From the NCBI GenBank assembly GCA_964455375.1, contig CAYVXE010000066.1, positions 1 through 24,046 on the forward strand: a stretch of DNA of 24,046 nucleotides, written 5' to 3'. How positions within the stretch are numbered: the stretch's first letter is position 1; every line of letters begins with the position of its first letter. This stretch comes from CAYVXE01 sp964455375 (GTDB taxonomy: Bacteria > Zhuqueibacterota > Zhuqueibacteria > Oceanimicrobiales > Oceanimicrobiaceae). This document shows, piece after piece, positions 8,363 to 15,854 of the stretch. The position numbers were made by a program, and so were the translations under genes. Below the pieces are notes generated by a model. It was not told the origin of the DNA, ran no database searches, and was given only the letters and a program-made list of their open reading frames with translations.

Positions 8363-9529
8363 GTGAAAATTCCGGTTATTTACAATGTACGCAATCTTAC
8401 AGCCAGAAAACTGACGACCGGGCTAACGGTACTTGGTATTGCACTGGTGGTCTTTGTTTTTACTGCCGTATTGATGCTGGCAAACGGATTCCACCAAACG
8501 ATGGTCAGCACCGGGGAGCCGGATAATATTCTTTTTCTGCGTAAAGGGTCTACGACTGAACTTAACAGCGGTATTCCCCGCAGTCAGACGAATATTCTCA
8601 AAACGCTCCCTGAAGTCGCCCTCATGGCGGACGGAAAACCTTTAGCAGCAGGCGAATTGATCGTCATCAACAGTTTACATAAGCGATCCAACGGTGAAGA
8701 TACAAATGTTGTTGTCCGCGGGGTCTCAAAAGAGTCCATCGTACTGCGAAACAAAGTCAAGCTCATCGCCGGACGTATGTGGAAACCAGGGACGTCTGAA
8801 ATTATAGCCGGTAAAGGTGTTGCTGCTAAATTCAAGGGTTGCGGACTTGGAGAAACCGTTTATATGGGGTCGCGAAACTGGGAAGTGGTGGGCATTTTTG
8901 ACGCCGGAGGGTCCGGTTTTGACTCAGAACTCTGGGGCGATGTGGAACAGTTCATGCAAGCATTTCGCCGGCCTGTGTTTTCCTCGATGACGGTAAAAAT
9001 GCGTGACCCGTCGCAATTTATGGACATAAAAAAGCGCATTGAAAGTGATCCGCGTCTGACTGTGGATGTGAAACGGGAAAGTGATTACTATGAAGAACAA
9101 TCGCAGGGGCTAGGACTCTTTATTCAGGTCCTGGGTCTGACGATTACCATTATTTTCAGTTTCGGAGCAATGACCGGTGCCGTTATAACCATGTATTCTG
9201 CTGTGGCTAACCGTGCTTCAGAGATCGGAACCTTACGCGCACTTGGTTTCAAACGCCGTTCTATCCTTGCATCCTTTATGATCGAGTGTACGGTTATTTC
9301 ACTAGCTGGCGGAATTTCCGGTATCCTGTTTGCCTTTCTTTTACAGTTCGTCGACATCTCAACCACAAACTGGAGCAGCTTTTCGGAAGTTGTTTTCGGT
9401 TTTAAACTTTCGCCCGCAATTGTTCTCAGTTCGCTGATCTTCGCACTCATCATGGGACTTATCGGCGGTTTTGCACCGGCCGCCCGTGCGGCGCGGTTAC
9501 AGATCGTCCATGCACTGCGTACATCTTAG
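8363..9529 (+). CDS. ABC transporter permease, FtsX/MacB type (second)
   Basis: This 388-residue protein has the same topology as its neighbour: a first helix at LTTGLTVLGIALVVFVFTAVLMLANG, a periplasmic domain, and three C-terminal helices with the coupling sequence YSAVANRASEIGTLRALGFKR. It ends GGFAPAARAARLQIVHALRTS, the PAxxAA...P/ALR closing motif of this permease class. The start is taken as GTG 8363, because GAAGGAG (8351-8357) precedes it at the right distance; TTG 8345 is in frame but lies upstream of that site. It is the last gene of the operon. Only a weak hairpin with a T-run (9581-9610) follows, so the end of the transcript is unclear. Confidence 0.88.
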   Translation: MKIPVIYNVRNLTARKLTTGLTVLGIALVVFVFTAVLMLANGFHQTMVSTGEPDNILFLRKGSTTELNSGIPRSQTNILKTLPEVALMADGKPLAAGELIVINSLHKRSNGEDTNVVVRGVSKESIVLRNKVKLIAGRMWKPGTSEIIAGKGVAAKFKGCGLGETVYMGSRNWEVVGIFDAGGSGFDSELWGDVEQFMQAFRRPVFSSMTVKMRDPSQFMDIKKRIESDPRLTVDVKRESDYYEEQSQGLGLFIQVLGLTITIIFSFGAMTGAVITMYSAVANRASEIGTLRALGFKRRSILASFMIECTVISLAGGISGILFAFLLQFVDISTTNWSSFSEVVFGFKLSPAIVLSSLIFALIMGLIGGFAPAARAARLQIVHALRTS

Positions 9530-9608
9530 GCCCGCAAATCTGGACAAGGTTCACACGGTTGCAGAAAGCGGCGCCCTCAGAATCGACATTCCTGCTAACG
9601 ATTGTTTT

Positions 9609-10571
9609 TTAGACCGCAGTTTTCGGGGCGTTGTCAAAATCAATCGGCGCCAATTCACTGGCGACACAATTTTCCGCCACCTGAATCGGCGTTTTTGCGC
9701 CCGGGATCACTGTGTGGCAGGCAGGATGTGAAATACAGAAAGCCAGACTCACCTGCGCCTTTGTGTAATTCGGATACGCATCAAAAAGTGGTTGCAGCTT
9801 TTGCATGCCTTCCAGATAGTGGCGTAATTTTTCCGGTGCAAGGTTAAATCGCCGGTGGTCATCTTCACCAAACCTGGTTTGAGAATTAAACTTACCTGCA
9901 AGCAATCCAAACAAAATTGGGATTCGTATGATCACACCGATGCCATATTTTTGTGCTTTTGGGAAAAGTTCTTTTTCTGCCTCACGTTCCAGTAAATTGT
10001 AGCGCACCTGAATACAATCCAGAATATCGTGGTGTTCATCGAGGATAAAGGCTTGTTCTGTTTCCTGAAAAGACTGCACGCTCCAGCCTGCATAGCGGAT
10101 TTTTCCGTCCTGTTTCAGTCTGGTTAATGCTTCCCACGGGTCGTCCCGCTGCAGCCAGGCCGTATCCGGACTGTGTAATTGTAACAAGTCAAGGGTTTCA
10201 TAACCGGTGCGTTTCAGACTTTGCTCCGCGGCCTGGATAAGATACGCCTTATCATAATTTTGTTTAATGGGTCCGTAACCCTGATCATCTTCCGCAGTGG
10301 CGCTATAAAAATCATTTCCGGCTTTCGTGGCGACCATGGCGTCCCCCTTACCACGTTCTTTCAAAACCTCAGAAATCAGGATTTCCGCATGGCCGAGGCC
10401 ATAAACATCAGCCGTGTCAAAAAATGTGACCCCTTCATCCAGAGCCTTGTGCAGAGCCTGTTTCGATACCGAATCGTCGGTTTTACCCCAGTTTAAGCCA
10501 CCGATAGCCCAGCTTCCGAATCCAACCGTTGAAATTTTCGGTCCATTCTTACCCAACTTTGTGACTTTCAT
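9609..10571 (-). CDS. Aldo/keto reductase
   Basis: This 320-residue NAD(P)H-dependent oxidoreductase has a TIM-barrel AKR fold. The catalytic tetrad is visible as D52 and Y57 (FFDTADVYG), K83 (VATKAG) and H133 (LLQLHSPD). The N-terminus (KLGKNGPKISTVGFGSWAIGG) and the cofactor loop HTVIPGAKTPIQVAENC near the C-terminus are typical of the general stress/YdhF-like bacterial AKRs. The substrate cannot be told from sequence. The start is supported by GGGAGGGAG just upstream on the minus strand. It converges with the efflux operon (79 bp apart) and diverges from the outer-membrane protein gene, with a 249-bp AT-rich shared upstream region. Confidence 0.92.
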   Translation of the reverse strand: MKVTKLGKNGPKISTVGFGSWAIGGLNWGKTDDSVSKQALHKALDEGVTFFDTADVYGLGHAEILISEVLKERGKGDAMVATKAGNDFYSATAEDDQGYGPIKQNYDKAYLIQAAEQSLKRTGYETLDLLQLHSPDTAWLQRDDPWEALTRLKQDGKIRYAGWSVQSFQETEQAFILDEHHDILDCIQVRYNLLEREAEKELFPKAQKYGIGVIIRIPILFGLLAGKFNSQTRFGEDDHRRFNLAPEKLRHYLEGMQKLQPLFDAYPNYTKAQVSLAFCISHPACHTVIPGAKTPIQVAENCVASELAPIDFDNAPKTAV

Positions 10572-10820
10572 ATCTGCTCCCTCCCGTATTTTTAATCGTT
10601 TATTTCATGTGCAAAGTACAGGTAAATGAACAGAAGGTCAATATTTTCTTCAACCCTGAATAAAAAATTGGCAACCTTTTTGGATAAGTTCCACTATAAC
10701 TATTTGATCAAGACGATTTATTTTATTAACTTATCTATTTTAAATGAGTGCGATAATTCTATTAAACACCAACGGGCGGAAGCTGTGATCCGGTATTTTG
10801 AAAATCTCAGGTGCAACTCA

Positions 10821-13264
10821 ATGCGACATAAAATTCAGATGACATTTTTCATAAAATTGTTTTGCTGTTTGTTTTTACCTGCAATGCTCATGGCAGGTGA
10901 ACTTGACAATCAAAAATTAATCATCACGATTCCACATCTAAAAACCGCCCCCAAACTGGAAAATTTTCTGGCTATGAAACCCGGCGCTGATTTGGAAAAA
11001 CAGATGGCGAAAGTGAGCAATTTCATTCAAAGGGAGCCGGTTGACGGCGTACCGGCGAGTCAACAAACAGATGTTTACCTCGGTTATGATGCAAAAAATT
11101 TGTACGCCGTATTTGTGGCACATGACTCTGATCCGAACAAAATACGTGCAACGATGAGTCACCGGGAAAACATTTTCGGTGACGATATTGTTGAGATTAT
11201 GCTCGATACGTTTCAAGATGAACGCCGCGCTTATGCGTTTATTGCAAATCCGCTGGGGATTCAGTTCGATGCAACCTGGAGTGAGAACCAGGGTTTTGAT
11301 CGCTCCTTCGATACGCTTTGGCATTCAAAAGGCAGGCTCACCGATAAGGGTTATCTGGTCTGGATGGCAATCCCGTTTAAGAGCCTGCGGTTCCCTTCCA
11401 CGAATGAACAAACCTGGGGCATCTTGTTTGGCAGAGACATTAACCGTGTGAGTCGCGAAGAAACGTTCTGGCCGCAAAATTCCAGCAAAATATCGGGGCG
11501 TCTGAATCAGGCGGGAACATTGACCGGACTTAAAAACATTTCACCGGGACGAAATGTACAGTTTATTCCTTATGCAACGTACCGGGCTTTTCGGGTGCTG
11601 GATGAGGACGCGAACCCGGGTCCGCAATTCATCCACGATAATCTCGACGCAACCACCGGTCTGGACACGAAGCTGGTGCTGAAAGATAAATTTGCTTTAG
11701 ATTTGACCGTCAATCCCGATTTTAACCAGGTTGAATCCGATGAGCCGCAGGTGACGGTAAACCAGCGTTTTGAGGTTTTTTTTCCGGAAAAGCGGCCGTT
11801 TTTTCTGGAAAATGCCAATTATTTCCAGACCCCCATCAATCTTGTTTTTACCAGGCGTATTGCCGATCCGCAATTCGGTGGCCGTCTGACCGGCAAAGCC
11901 GGCGCCTATGCTCTGGGCGCCTTGTTAATCAATGAGGAAGCTGCCGGGAAACAGGTGGAAAGTAACAGTAGACTCTACCGTAAAAATGCTGTTTTCGGTA
12001 TCGCGCGTATCAGCCGGGATATTTTCAATCAGTCAACGATTGGCCTGACTTACACCGACCGCGAGTTTGAACAAGTTTACAACCGCGTCGCCGGTTTTGA
12101 TGCACGCATTAAACTAAATAAAAACTGGACAGCGAGCACGCAATCGGTTTTCAGTTTTACCCGAGATGAAAATGAAAGCACTCTGAATGGAACTGCATTG
12201 GATTTGCAGTTAAACCGCAGCGGTCATCATTTGAGTACACACAGCCATTACCGCCAATTTACACCTGATTTTCAAACGCAGGCTGGTTTCGTCAATCGCG
12301 TAGATATTCGTAATATGCACCATTTTGTAGCGTATACATTCAGACCCGAAAGCAAATTTGTGACAACCTGGCAACCAGGGTTATTCGTCAATCGCACCTG
12401 GGATTTTGCCGGTACACGTCTTGATGATAGTGTTTCACCGAGACTGAATTTTGAATTCTCCGGTCAAAACCAAATCGAGATTGGCTACAGTTATTTTAAG
12501 GAACGCCTTCGACCGGTAGATTTCAGTGCCCTGTCCGCAAACAAAGATTTCAGCGAGCACAACTGGCGTTTTGAACTTAACAGCCGGACATTTGACAAAC
12601 TGAATATAAATGCGGAAGTAAGCGTCGGAACGGCAATCAATTTTGTTCCGGCGGAAAATGAAGCGCCGGCACTTGCCAACCGTTTTTCGGGAGAATTCGG
12701 TTTTACCGTTAAACCGTTCAGAACCCTGAAGATCGACAACACCTACCTTTTGACCAGATTCACGCAGAAAGGAACCGGCAGTAAAATTTTTACAAATCAC
12801 ATCCTGCGCTCACGCTGGAACTGGCAGNNNNNNNNNNNNNNNNNNNNNNNNNNNNNNNNNNNNNNNNNNNNNNNNNNNNNNNNNNNNNNNNNNNNNNNNN
12901 NNNNNNNNNNNNNNNNNNNNNNNNNNNAACCGGCAGTAAAATTTTTACAAATCACATCCTGCGCTCACGCTGGAACTGGCAGCCGAATCGGCAATTGTCA
13001 TTGCGCTTCATCTTCGACTACAATGCTACTCTGGTAAACCCGGCCTTCACCTCTCTTGGGAGTGAGAAACAGTTGAATATTGATTTTTTGTTAACCTACC
13101 TGGTGAATCCCTGGACCGCGCTGTATGTCGGCACAAACTACAACTATCGAAATATCGATCTTGTGCGCCGCATGACAGGCAACGTGATCGTGCCCACCAG
13201 AAACGATTTTTTGAATGACGGCCGGCAATTTTTTGTGAAATATTCGTATCTGTTCCGTATTTAA
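10821..13264 (+). CDS. CBM9-like / DUF5916 outer-membrane protein, interrupted by an assembly gap
   Basis: There is a signal peptide (MTFFIKLFCCLFLPAMLMAG), then a CBM9-like beta-sandwich domain (about 30-210; TDVYLGYDAKNLYAVFVAHD, FGDDIVEIMLDTF), then a DUF5916-type region (VNPDFNQVESDEPQVTVNQRFEVFFPEKRPFFLENANYF) leading into an aromatic-rich beta barrel ending FVKYSYLFRI. The function of DUF5916 proteins is unknown; a cell-surface role is likely. The reading frame seems to break at the N-run, but deleting the 100 N plus one copy of the duplicated 55 bases (155 bases) restores one frame ...RSRWNWQ-PNRQLSLRF... of 762 residues, so this is not a pseudogene. Start 10821 (AGGTG at 10809-10813) is preferred to 10626, which would put 65 odd residues before the signal peptide; 10839 is also possible. 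Confidence 0.82.
12773..12827. repeat. 55-bp duplicate at left edge of the gap
   Basis: These 55 bases, starting AACCGGCAGTAAAATTTTTA, recur exactly at 12928-12982 on the other side of the N-run. An exact overlap of 55 is what a de Bruijn assembler leaves at contig ends, so this is an assembly artefact rather than a biological repeat. Confidence 0.95.
12828..12927. other. Assembly gap (100 N)
   Basis: Exactly 100 N, the conventional size for a gap of unknown length. Since the flanks overlap by 55 identical bases, the true gap is most likely negative: nothing is missing and 55 bases are counted twice. Confidence 0.97.
12928..12982. repeat. 55-bp duplicate at right edge of the gap
   Basis: Exact second copy of 12773-12827. 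Reading through a single copy continues the outer-membrane protein in frame to its stop at 13262-13264. Confidence 0.95.
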
Positions 13265-13293
13265 CTTTATGAAATGAGCAACCAAATTCGATT

Positions 13294-13659
13294 ATGAACA
13301 TTTCCTCCATTAACCTGCAGCGAAAACTCGATCAGTTTACCGAGCACTGGTCGCCGAAAATCATCGCACAGATGAATGACACCCAGTTTAAACTCGCTAA
13401 AATCCAGGGTGAATTTCTCTGGCATCGTCACCCGGAAACCGACGAGGCCTTTCTTGTTCTCGAAGGAAACATGTCTATTGAATTCCATGATGGCACGGTT
13501 GATCTCAAAGCCGGAGAAATGTTTGTGGTTCCCCAAAATGTCGAACACCGTCCGTTCGCAAAACAGGAATGTAAAATTATGTTAATTGAACCTGCCGGAA
13601 CCCTGAATACCGGAGATAAAACCGGAGACATGACCGTAAAGAATGATGTTTGGATTTAA
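13294..13659 (+). CDS. Small single-domain cupin
   Basis: This 121-residue protein is a single cupin barrel. Motif 1 is H44-x-H46-x4-E51-x6-G58 (WHRHPETDEAFLVLEG) and motif 2 is G74-x5-P80-x4-H85 (GEMFVVPQNVEHRPF), so all three histidines and the glutamate that usually bind a metal are present. Family members include isomerases, dioxygenases and sensor domains; similar stand-alone proteins have no known substrate. It starts 29 bp after the outer-membrane protein gene and may share its transcript. No good Shine-Dalgarno sequence precedes it. The product is almost certainly real because both motifs are intact. Confidence 0.88.
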   Translation: MNISSINLQRKLDQFTEHWSPKIIAQMNDTQFKLAKIQGEFLWHRHPETDEAFLVLEGNMSIEFHDGTVDLKAGEMFVVPQNVEHRPFAKQECKIMLIEPAGTLNTGDKTGDMTVKNDVWI

Positions 13660-13729
13660 GACATTGAAAAACAAGGACTAATTTTATTGGTGGCATCTAT
13701 TCCTGTTCTTTCTATTTGCAATTTTTTGC

Positions 13730-13761
13730 TTGACATTTTGCGGCCATTTAACTACTATAAT
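13730..13761 (+). promoter_or_regulatory. Strong sigma70-like promoter without an adjacent gene
   Basis: TTGACA (13730-13735) is a perfect -35. TACTAT (13753-13758) lies 17 bases after it and overlaps a perfect TATAAT (13756-13761) at 20 bases. The next protein gene in this direction starts more than 300 bases downstream. Confidence 0.5.
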
Positions 13762-13904
13762 TTAAAATGGGATGAAAAGAACATCGACCATTCGCATTCA
13801 AATCACATCTAAAAATAAATTCTTTTCTTTTCAATAAGAACTTCTACAAAAGGTTACGCTGAAACCGGGGCTGTCGGAAAAAAGGTATCGCGTTTAGCAC
13901 GTCG

Positions 13905-13929
13905 AATCTTTCTCGTTGTGAGGAAGATT
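13905..13929 (+). other. Ten-bp hairpin, possible weak terminator
   Basis: AATCTTTCTC (13905-13914) pairs with GAGGAAGATT (13920-13929) around GTTGT, with a single U-G wobble in the RNA. AATTTT follows 6 bases later. It lies about 150 bases downstream of the orphan promoter and might end a short transcript. Confidence 0.35.
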
Positions 13930-14087
13930 AGCAGAATTTTAACGCAATCATATCAATCAACATCATTTCGTTTTCAAACTGAAAATCATTGGCTTCGCTC
14001 AGGTTGAAGGTGGATAGTACTTCTTCGACAATCTCAACGATTTGTAAAATAACGTTCATAGTAAACAATTCTATGGGATAGATAACC

Positions 14088-14447
14088 ATGAAGCAAAGAA
14101 AGAAGAGACTCACGATATTTATTTTACTCATCACAATTTCTCCTTCGGTTATTTTTGCTGCAGAAATATATGGCACCCTGAAAGACGGAAGGAAAAGACC
14201 AATCTCTGGAGCGCAAGTACAAATTGCATTCACCAAAAATAAGAAAACATATACCTATTCCGGTGCGACAAATAAGCGAGGGGAATATAATATTTATGTG
14301 AAACGGCGTGGGAAATGTATTGTTACAGTTTTTATTGACAAGGAAGAAAAATTTGCATCGGCAGGTATTCATTCGTTTAAAACATCTGTTCGATATGACC
14401 TGCTTTTCTTTCAACAAAAAGGCGACTATCAACTAAGAGTGAGGTGA
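14088..14447 (+). CDS. Small secreted protein with carboxypeptidase-regulatory-like domain
   Basis: This 119-residue protein has a clear signal peptide (KQRKKRLTIFILLITISPSVIFAA) followed by a single beta-sandwich domain of the CarboxypepD_reg/transthyretin-like type: AEIYGTLKDGRKRPISGAQVQIAF, then TNKRGEYNIYVKRRGKCIVTVFID. These domains are usually structural modules in exported proteins; here the module is the whole mature protein. It is lysine- and arginine-rich and more AT-rich than the flanking genes. Its stop overlaps the start region of the next gene (ATG two bases after the stop), so the two form a coupled pair. The function is unknown. No good Shine-Dalgarno sequence precedes 14088. 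Confidence 0.7.
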   Translation: MKQRKKRLTIFILLITISPSVIFAAEIYGTLKDGRKRPISGAQVQIAFTKNKKTYTYSGATNKRGEYNIYVKRRGKCIVTVFIDKEEKFASAGIHSFKTSVRYDLLFFQQKGDYQLRVR

Positions 14448-14449
14448 AA

Positions 14450-15340
14450 ATGGGCTCTGAAACCAAGGATCGGTGGGATAAAACCGCTATCATCTTACGG
14501 CCTTTAGGTGGTCTTATGACTGCATTTGTTGTGGCAGCCATCGGCTTTTTCGGAAACGATCTTCTTGTGGAAAGACAAAAAGAAGAAAAACGTTATCTGG
14601 AAAAAAAACAACAAGAGGAAATGAGAATCAGGCTTTACACCGAGTTAATCACCAAGCGGGAAGAAGCAGAAAGTGCCCTGCGCAAGGATATGTTTAAATC
14701 AATTATAGAGTCTTTTCTGAAGCCGGGTTCATCGACAATGGATGAAAATATTTTACAATTAGAATTACTTGCATATAATTTTCATGAATCACTAAACCTG
14801 GAACCTTTATTTGCCTATTTCGAAAAACGAATTAATGACCCTTCCCAAAACGGTTCTGCCAAAGCAAAGGAATATCTCAACCGATTGCATAAAATTGCAA
14901 GAGAAATAACCAGAAAACAAAAAGCCACGTTAAAGGAATCCGGCGCCGTTTTTAATAAAAGTTTCGATATCACGGAGACTATTCGAAATAAAGTTCAGAT
15001 AGAGGACAGTCTCACGGTGAAAGGCATCACAAGATTTTATACCATTTTTGTCCGGGATGCAGACTGGAAAACGAAAGAGATCAACATTAGGCTGAGAATC
15101 TCCACACCCGCTGATTCGACCGATGATATCGACGTGGAATTCTGGGTCGGATTTTTTGACTTCCCGATGATTGACAACACACGTCTTTCTCATGACCAGC
15201 GGTGTGCCATCGTCCTAAATCATTTTGAGCAAGACCGGGCACAATTCAGTATCATGTGCTTCCCTGGTTCCCACGCGAGTATGAAAGAAAAACCGTATTA
15301 TGGGGAAATTGTAAAACAACTTCTTCCGGATGTTAACTGA
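14450..15340 (+). CDS. Membrane-anchored coiled-coil protein of unknown function
   Basis: I do not recognise this family. The 296-residue protein has one transmembrane helix near the N-terminus (about 13-33, PLGGLMTAFVVAAIGFFGNDL), then a strongly charged coiled coil (about 36-80, ERQKEEKRYLEKKQQEEM...), a helical region to about 165, and a C-terminal beta-rich domain of about 110 residues (ITRFYTIFVRDADWKTKEINIRLRIS... and IDVEFWVGFFDFPMID). The short N-terminus before the helix suggests the coiled coil faces either side; a single-span anchor cannot decide. ATG 14450 is chosen over GTG 14444 because GAGG (14441-14444) fits it at 5 bases. It is coupled with the secreted protein gene just upstream, which suggests the two products act at the same envelope site. 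Confidence 0.68.
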   Translation: MGSETKDRWDKTAIILRPLGGLMTAFVVAAIGFFGNDLLVERQKEEKRYLEKKQQEEMRIRLYTELITKREEAESALRKDMFKSIIESFLKPGSSTMDENILQLELLAYNFHESLNLEPLFAYFEKRINDPSQNGSAKAKEYLNRLHKIAREITRKQKATLKESGAVFNKSFDITETIRNKVQIEDSLTVKGITRFYTIFVRDADWKTKEINIRLRISTPADSTDDIDVEFWVGFFDFPMIDNTRLSHDQRCAIVLNHFEQDRAQFSIMCFPGSHASMKEKPYYGEIVKQLLPDVN

Positions 15341-15393
15341 ATTCGCAAACCACGTTCAAAAAACTAAAAAATTCATGAACTTAAGGAGAAACC

Positions 15394-15414
15394 ATGAACG
15401 GTGAAACCAGATAA
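15394..15414 (+). other. Six-codon ORF with consensus ribosome binding site
   Basis: AAGGAG at 15383-15388 sits 5 bases before ATG 15394, which opens a frame of only six codons (MNGETR) before TAA. It lies 56 bp upstream of khpA. It may be a leader peptide whose translation affects khpA, or the remains of a lost gene start. Confidence 0.3.
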
Positions 15415-15470
15415 ATGTCAGTCGGAAGTTTAACACAGATTGGTAAAATTCCCCAAAACCGGAGAAAATT

Positions 15471-15707
15471 ATGATGAAAGAATTTCTTGAATTTATAATT
15501 AAGCATTTAGTCGATGAGCCTCTCAAGGTTCAGATTAACGAAATCGTGGGCGAACGAACGATTGTTTTCGAGTTACGTGTCGCGGCTGGAGACATGGGTA
15601 AAGTCATTGGGCGAAGCGGCGAAACGGCCAAATCCCTCCGAACGATCATGGCAGCCGTTGCAGCAAAACAAAACAAGCGGTCTGTTTTGGAAATATTGGA
15701 AGATTAA
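15471..15707 (+). CDS. khpA: KhpA, KH-domain RNA-binding protein
   Basis: This 78-residue protein is one type II KH domain with the GxxG RNA-binding loop G47-R-S-G50 inside GKVIGRSGETAKSLRTIMAAVA, and the length is normal for the family. KhpA binds many RNAs and in other bacteria works with KhpB (Jag/EloR) in control of cell division and elongation; no khpB is in this window. The gene usually sits between rpsP and rimM, but here it is flanked by unknown membrane proteins and a helicase. GGAG at 15461-15464 supports the start at 15471; a second ATG follows immediately at 15474. Confidence 0.93.
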   Translation: MMKEFLEFIIKHLVDEPLKVQINEIVGERTIVFELRVAAGDMGKVIGRSGETAKSLRTIMAAVAAKQNKRSVLEILED

Positions 15708-15722
15708 AAAGTAGAAATATAT

Positions 15723-15745
15723 TTGTTATGTTTCAAACATAGCAA
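15723..15745. other. Inverted repeat after khpA
   Basis: TTGTTATGTTT (15723-15733) and AAACATAGCAA (15735-15745) are complementary with one T-G wobble. No T-tail follows, so it is a poor terminator; it could be an RNA 3'-end hairpin or a protein-binding site. Confidence 0.35.
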
Positions 15746-15791
15746 GTTATTCTCTGCCTCCCGGCTAAATTAGATGAACCCAAAAATTTAA

Positions 15792-15822
15792 TTGCTTTTA
15801 AGGTCGTAACATTCTAATTTTG
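15792..15822 (+). promoter_or_regulatory. Promoter candidate for the XPB-Bax1 pair
   Basis: TTGCTT (15792-15797) and TAATTT (15815-15820) are spaced by 17 bases. The second box reads TAATTTTG, which also fits the TAnnTTTG -7 element described for Bacteroidota. The predicted start is about 25 bases before ATG 15855. Confidence 0.4.
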
Positions 15823-15854
15823 TATGTTTTTACAAAGAAAGAGATGACGACCAT

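Larger units (their letters stand above)
13660..14087. other. Intergenic region with promoter and hairpin, no convincing protein gene
   Basis: A 428-bp AT-rich stretch. It holds a near-consensus promoter (13730-13761) and a 10-bp hairpin (13905-13929). The open frames within it (21 codons from 13772 on the plus strand, 43 codons from 14059 on the minus strand) have no Shine-Dalgarno sequence and resemble no family I know. It may be a long leader for the next two genes or encode a small RNA. Confidence 0.5.

Noticed and set aside
9581..9610. AATCG...CGATT followed by a T-run after the efflux operon
   Set aside because: The stem is only 5 bp with a 13-base loop, too weak to call a terminator.
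10626..13037. An open frame of 803 codons spanning the N-run, with start 10626 and stop 13037
   Set aside because: The stop after the gap is in a frame created by the artificial 155 bases. The first 65 codons precede a proper signal peptide and have no ribosome binding site.
13772..13837. Plus-strand 21-codon frame just after the orphan promoter
   Set aside because: No ribosome binding site and no recognisable sequence; kept only as part of the leader/small RNA question.
13928..14059. Minus-strand frame of 43 codons (MNVILQIVEIVEEVLSTF...)
   Set aside because: The composition looks protein-like, but there is no Shine-Dalgarno sequence, no promoter and no recognisable family. It overlaps the possible leader of the 14088 gene.
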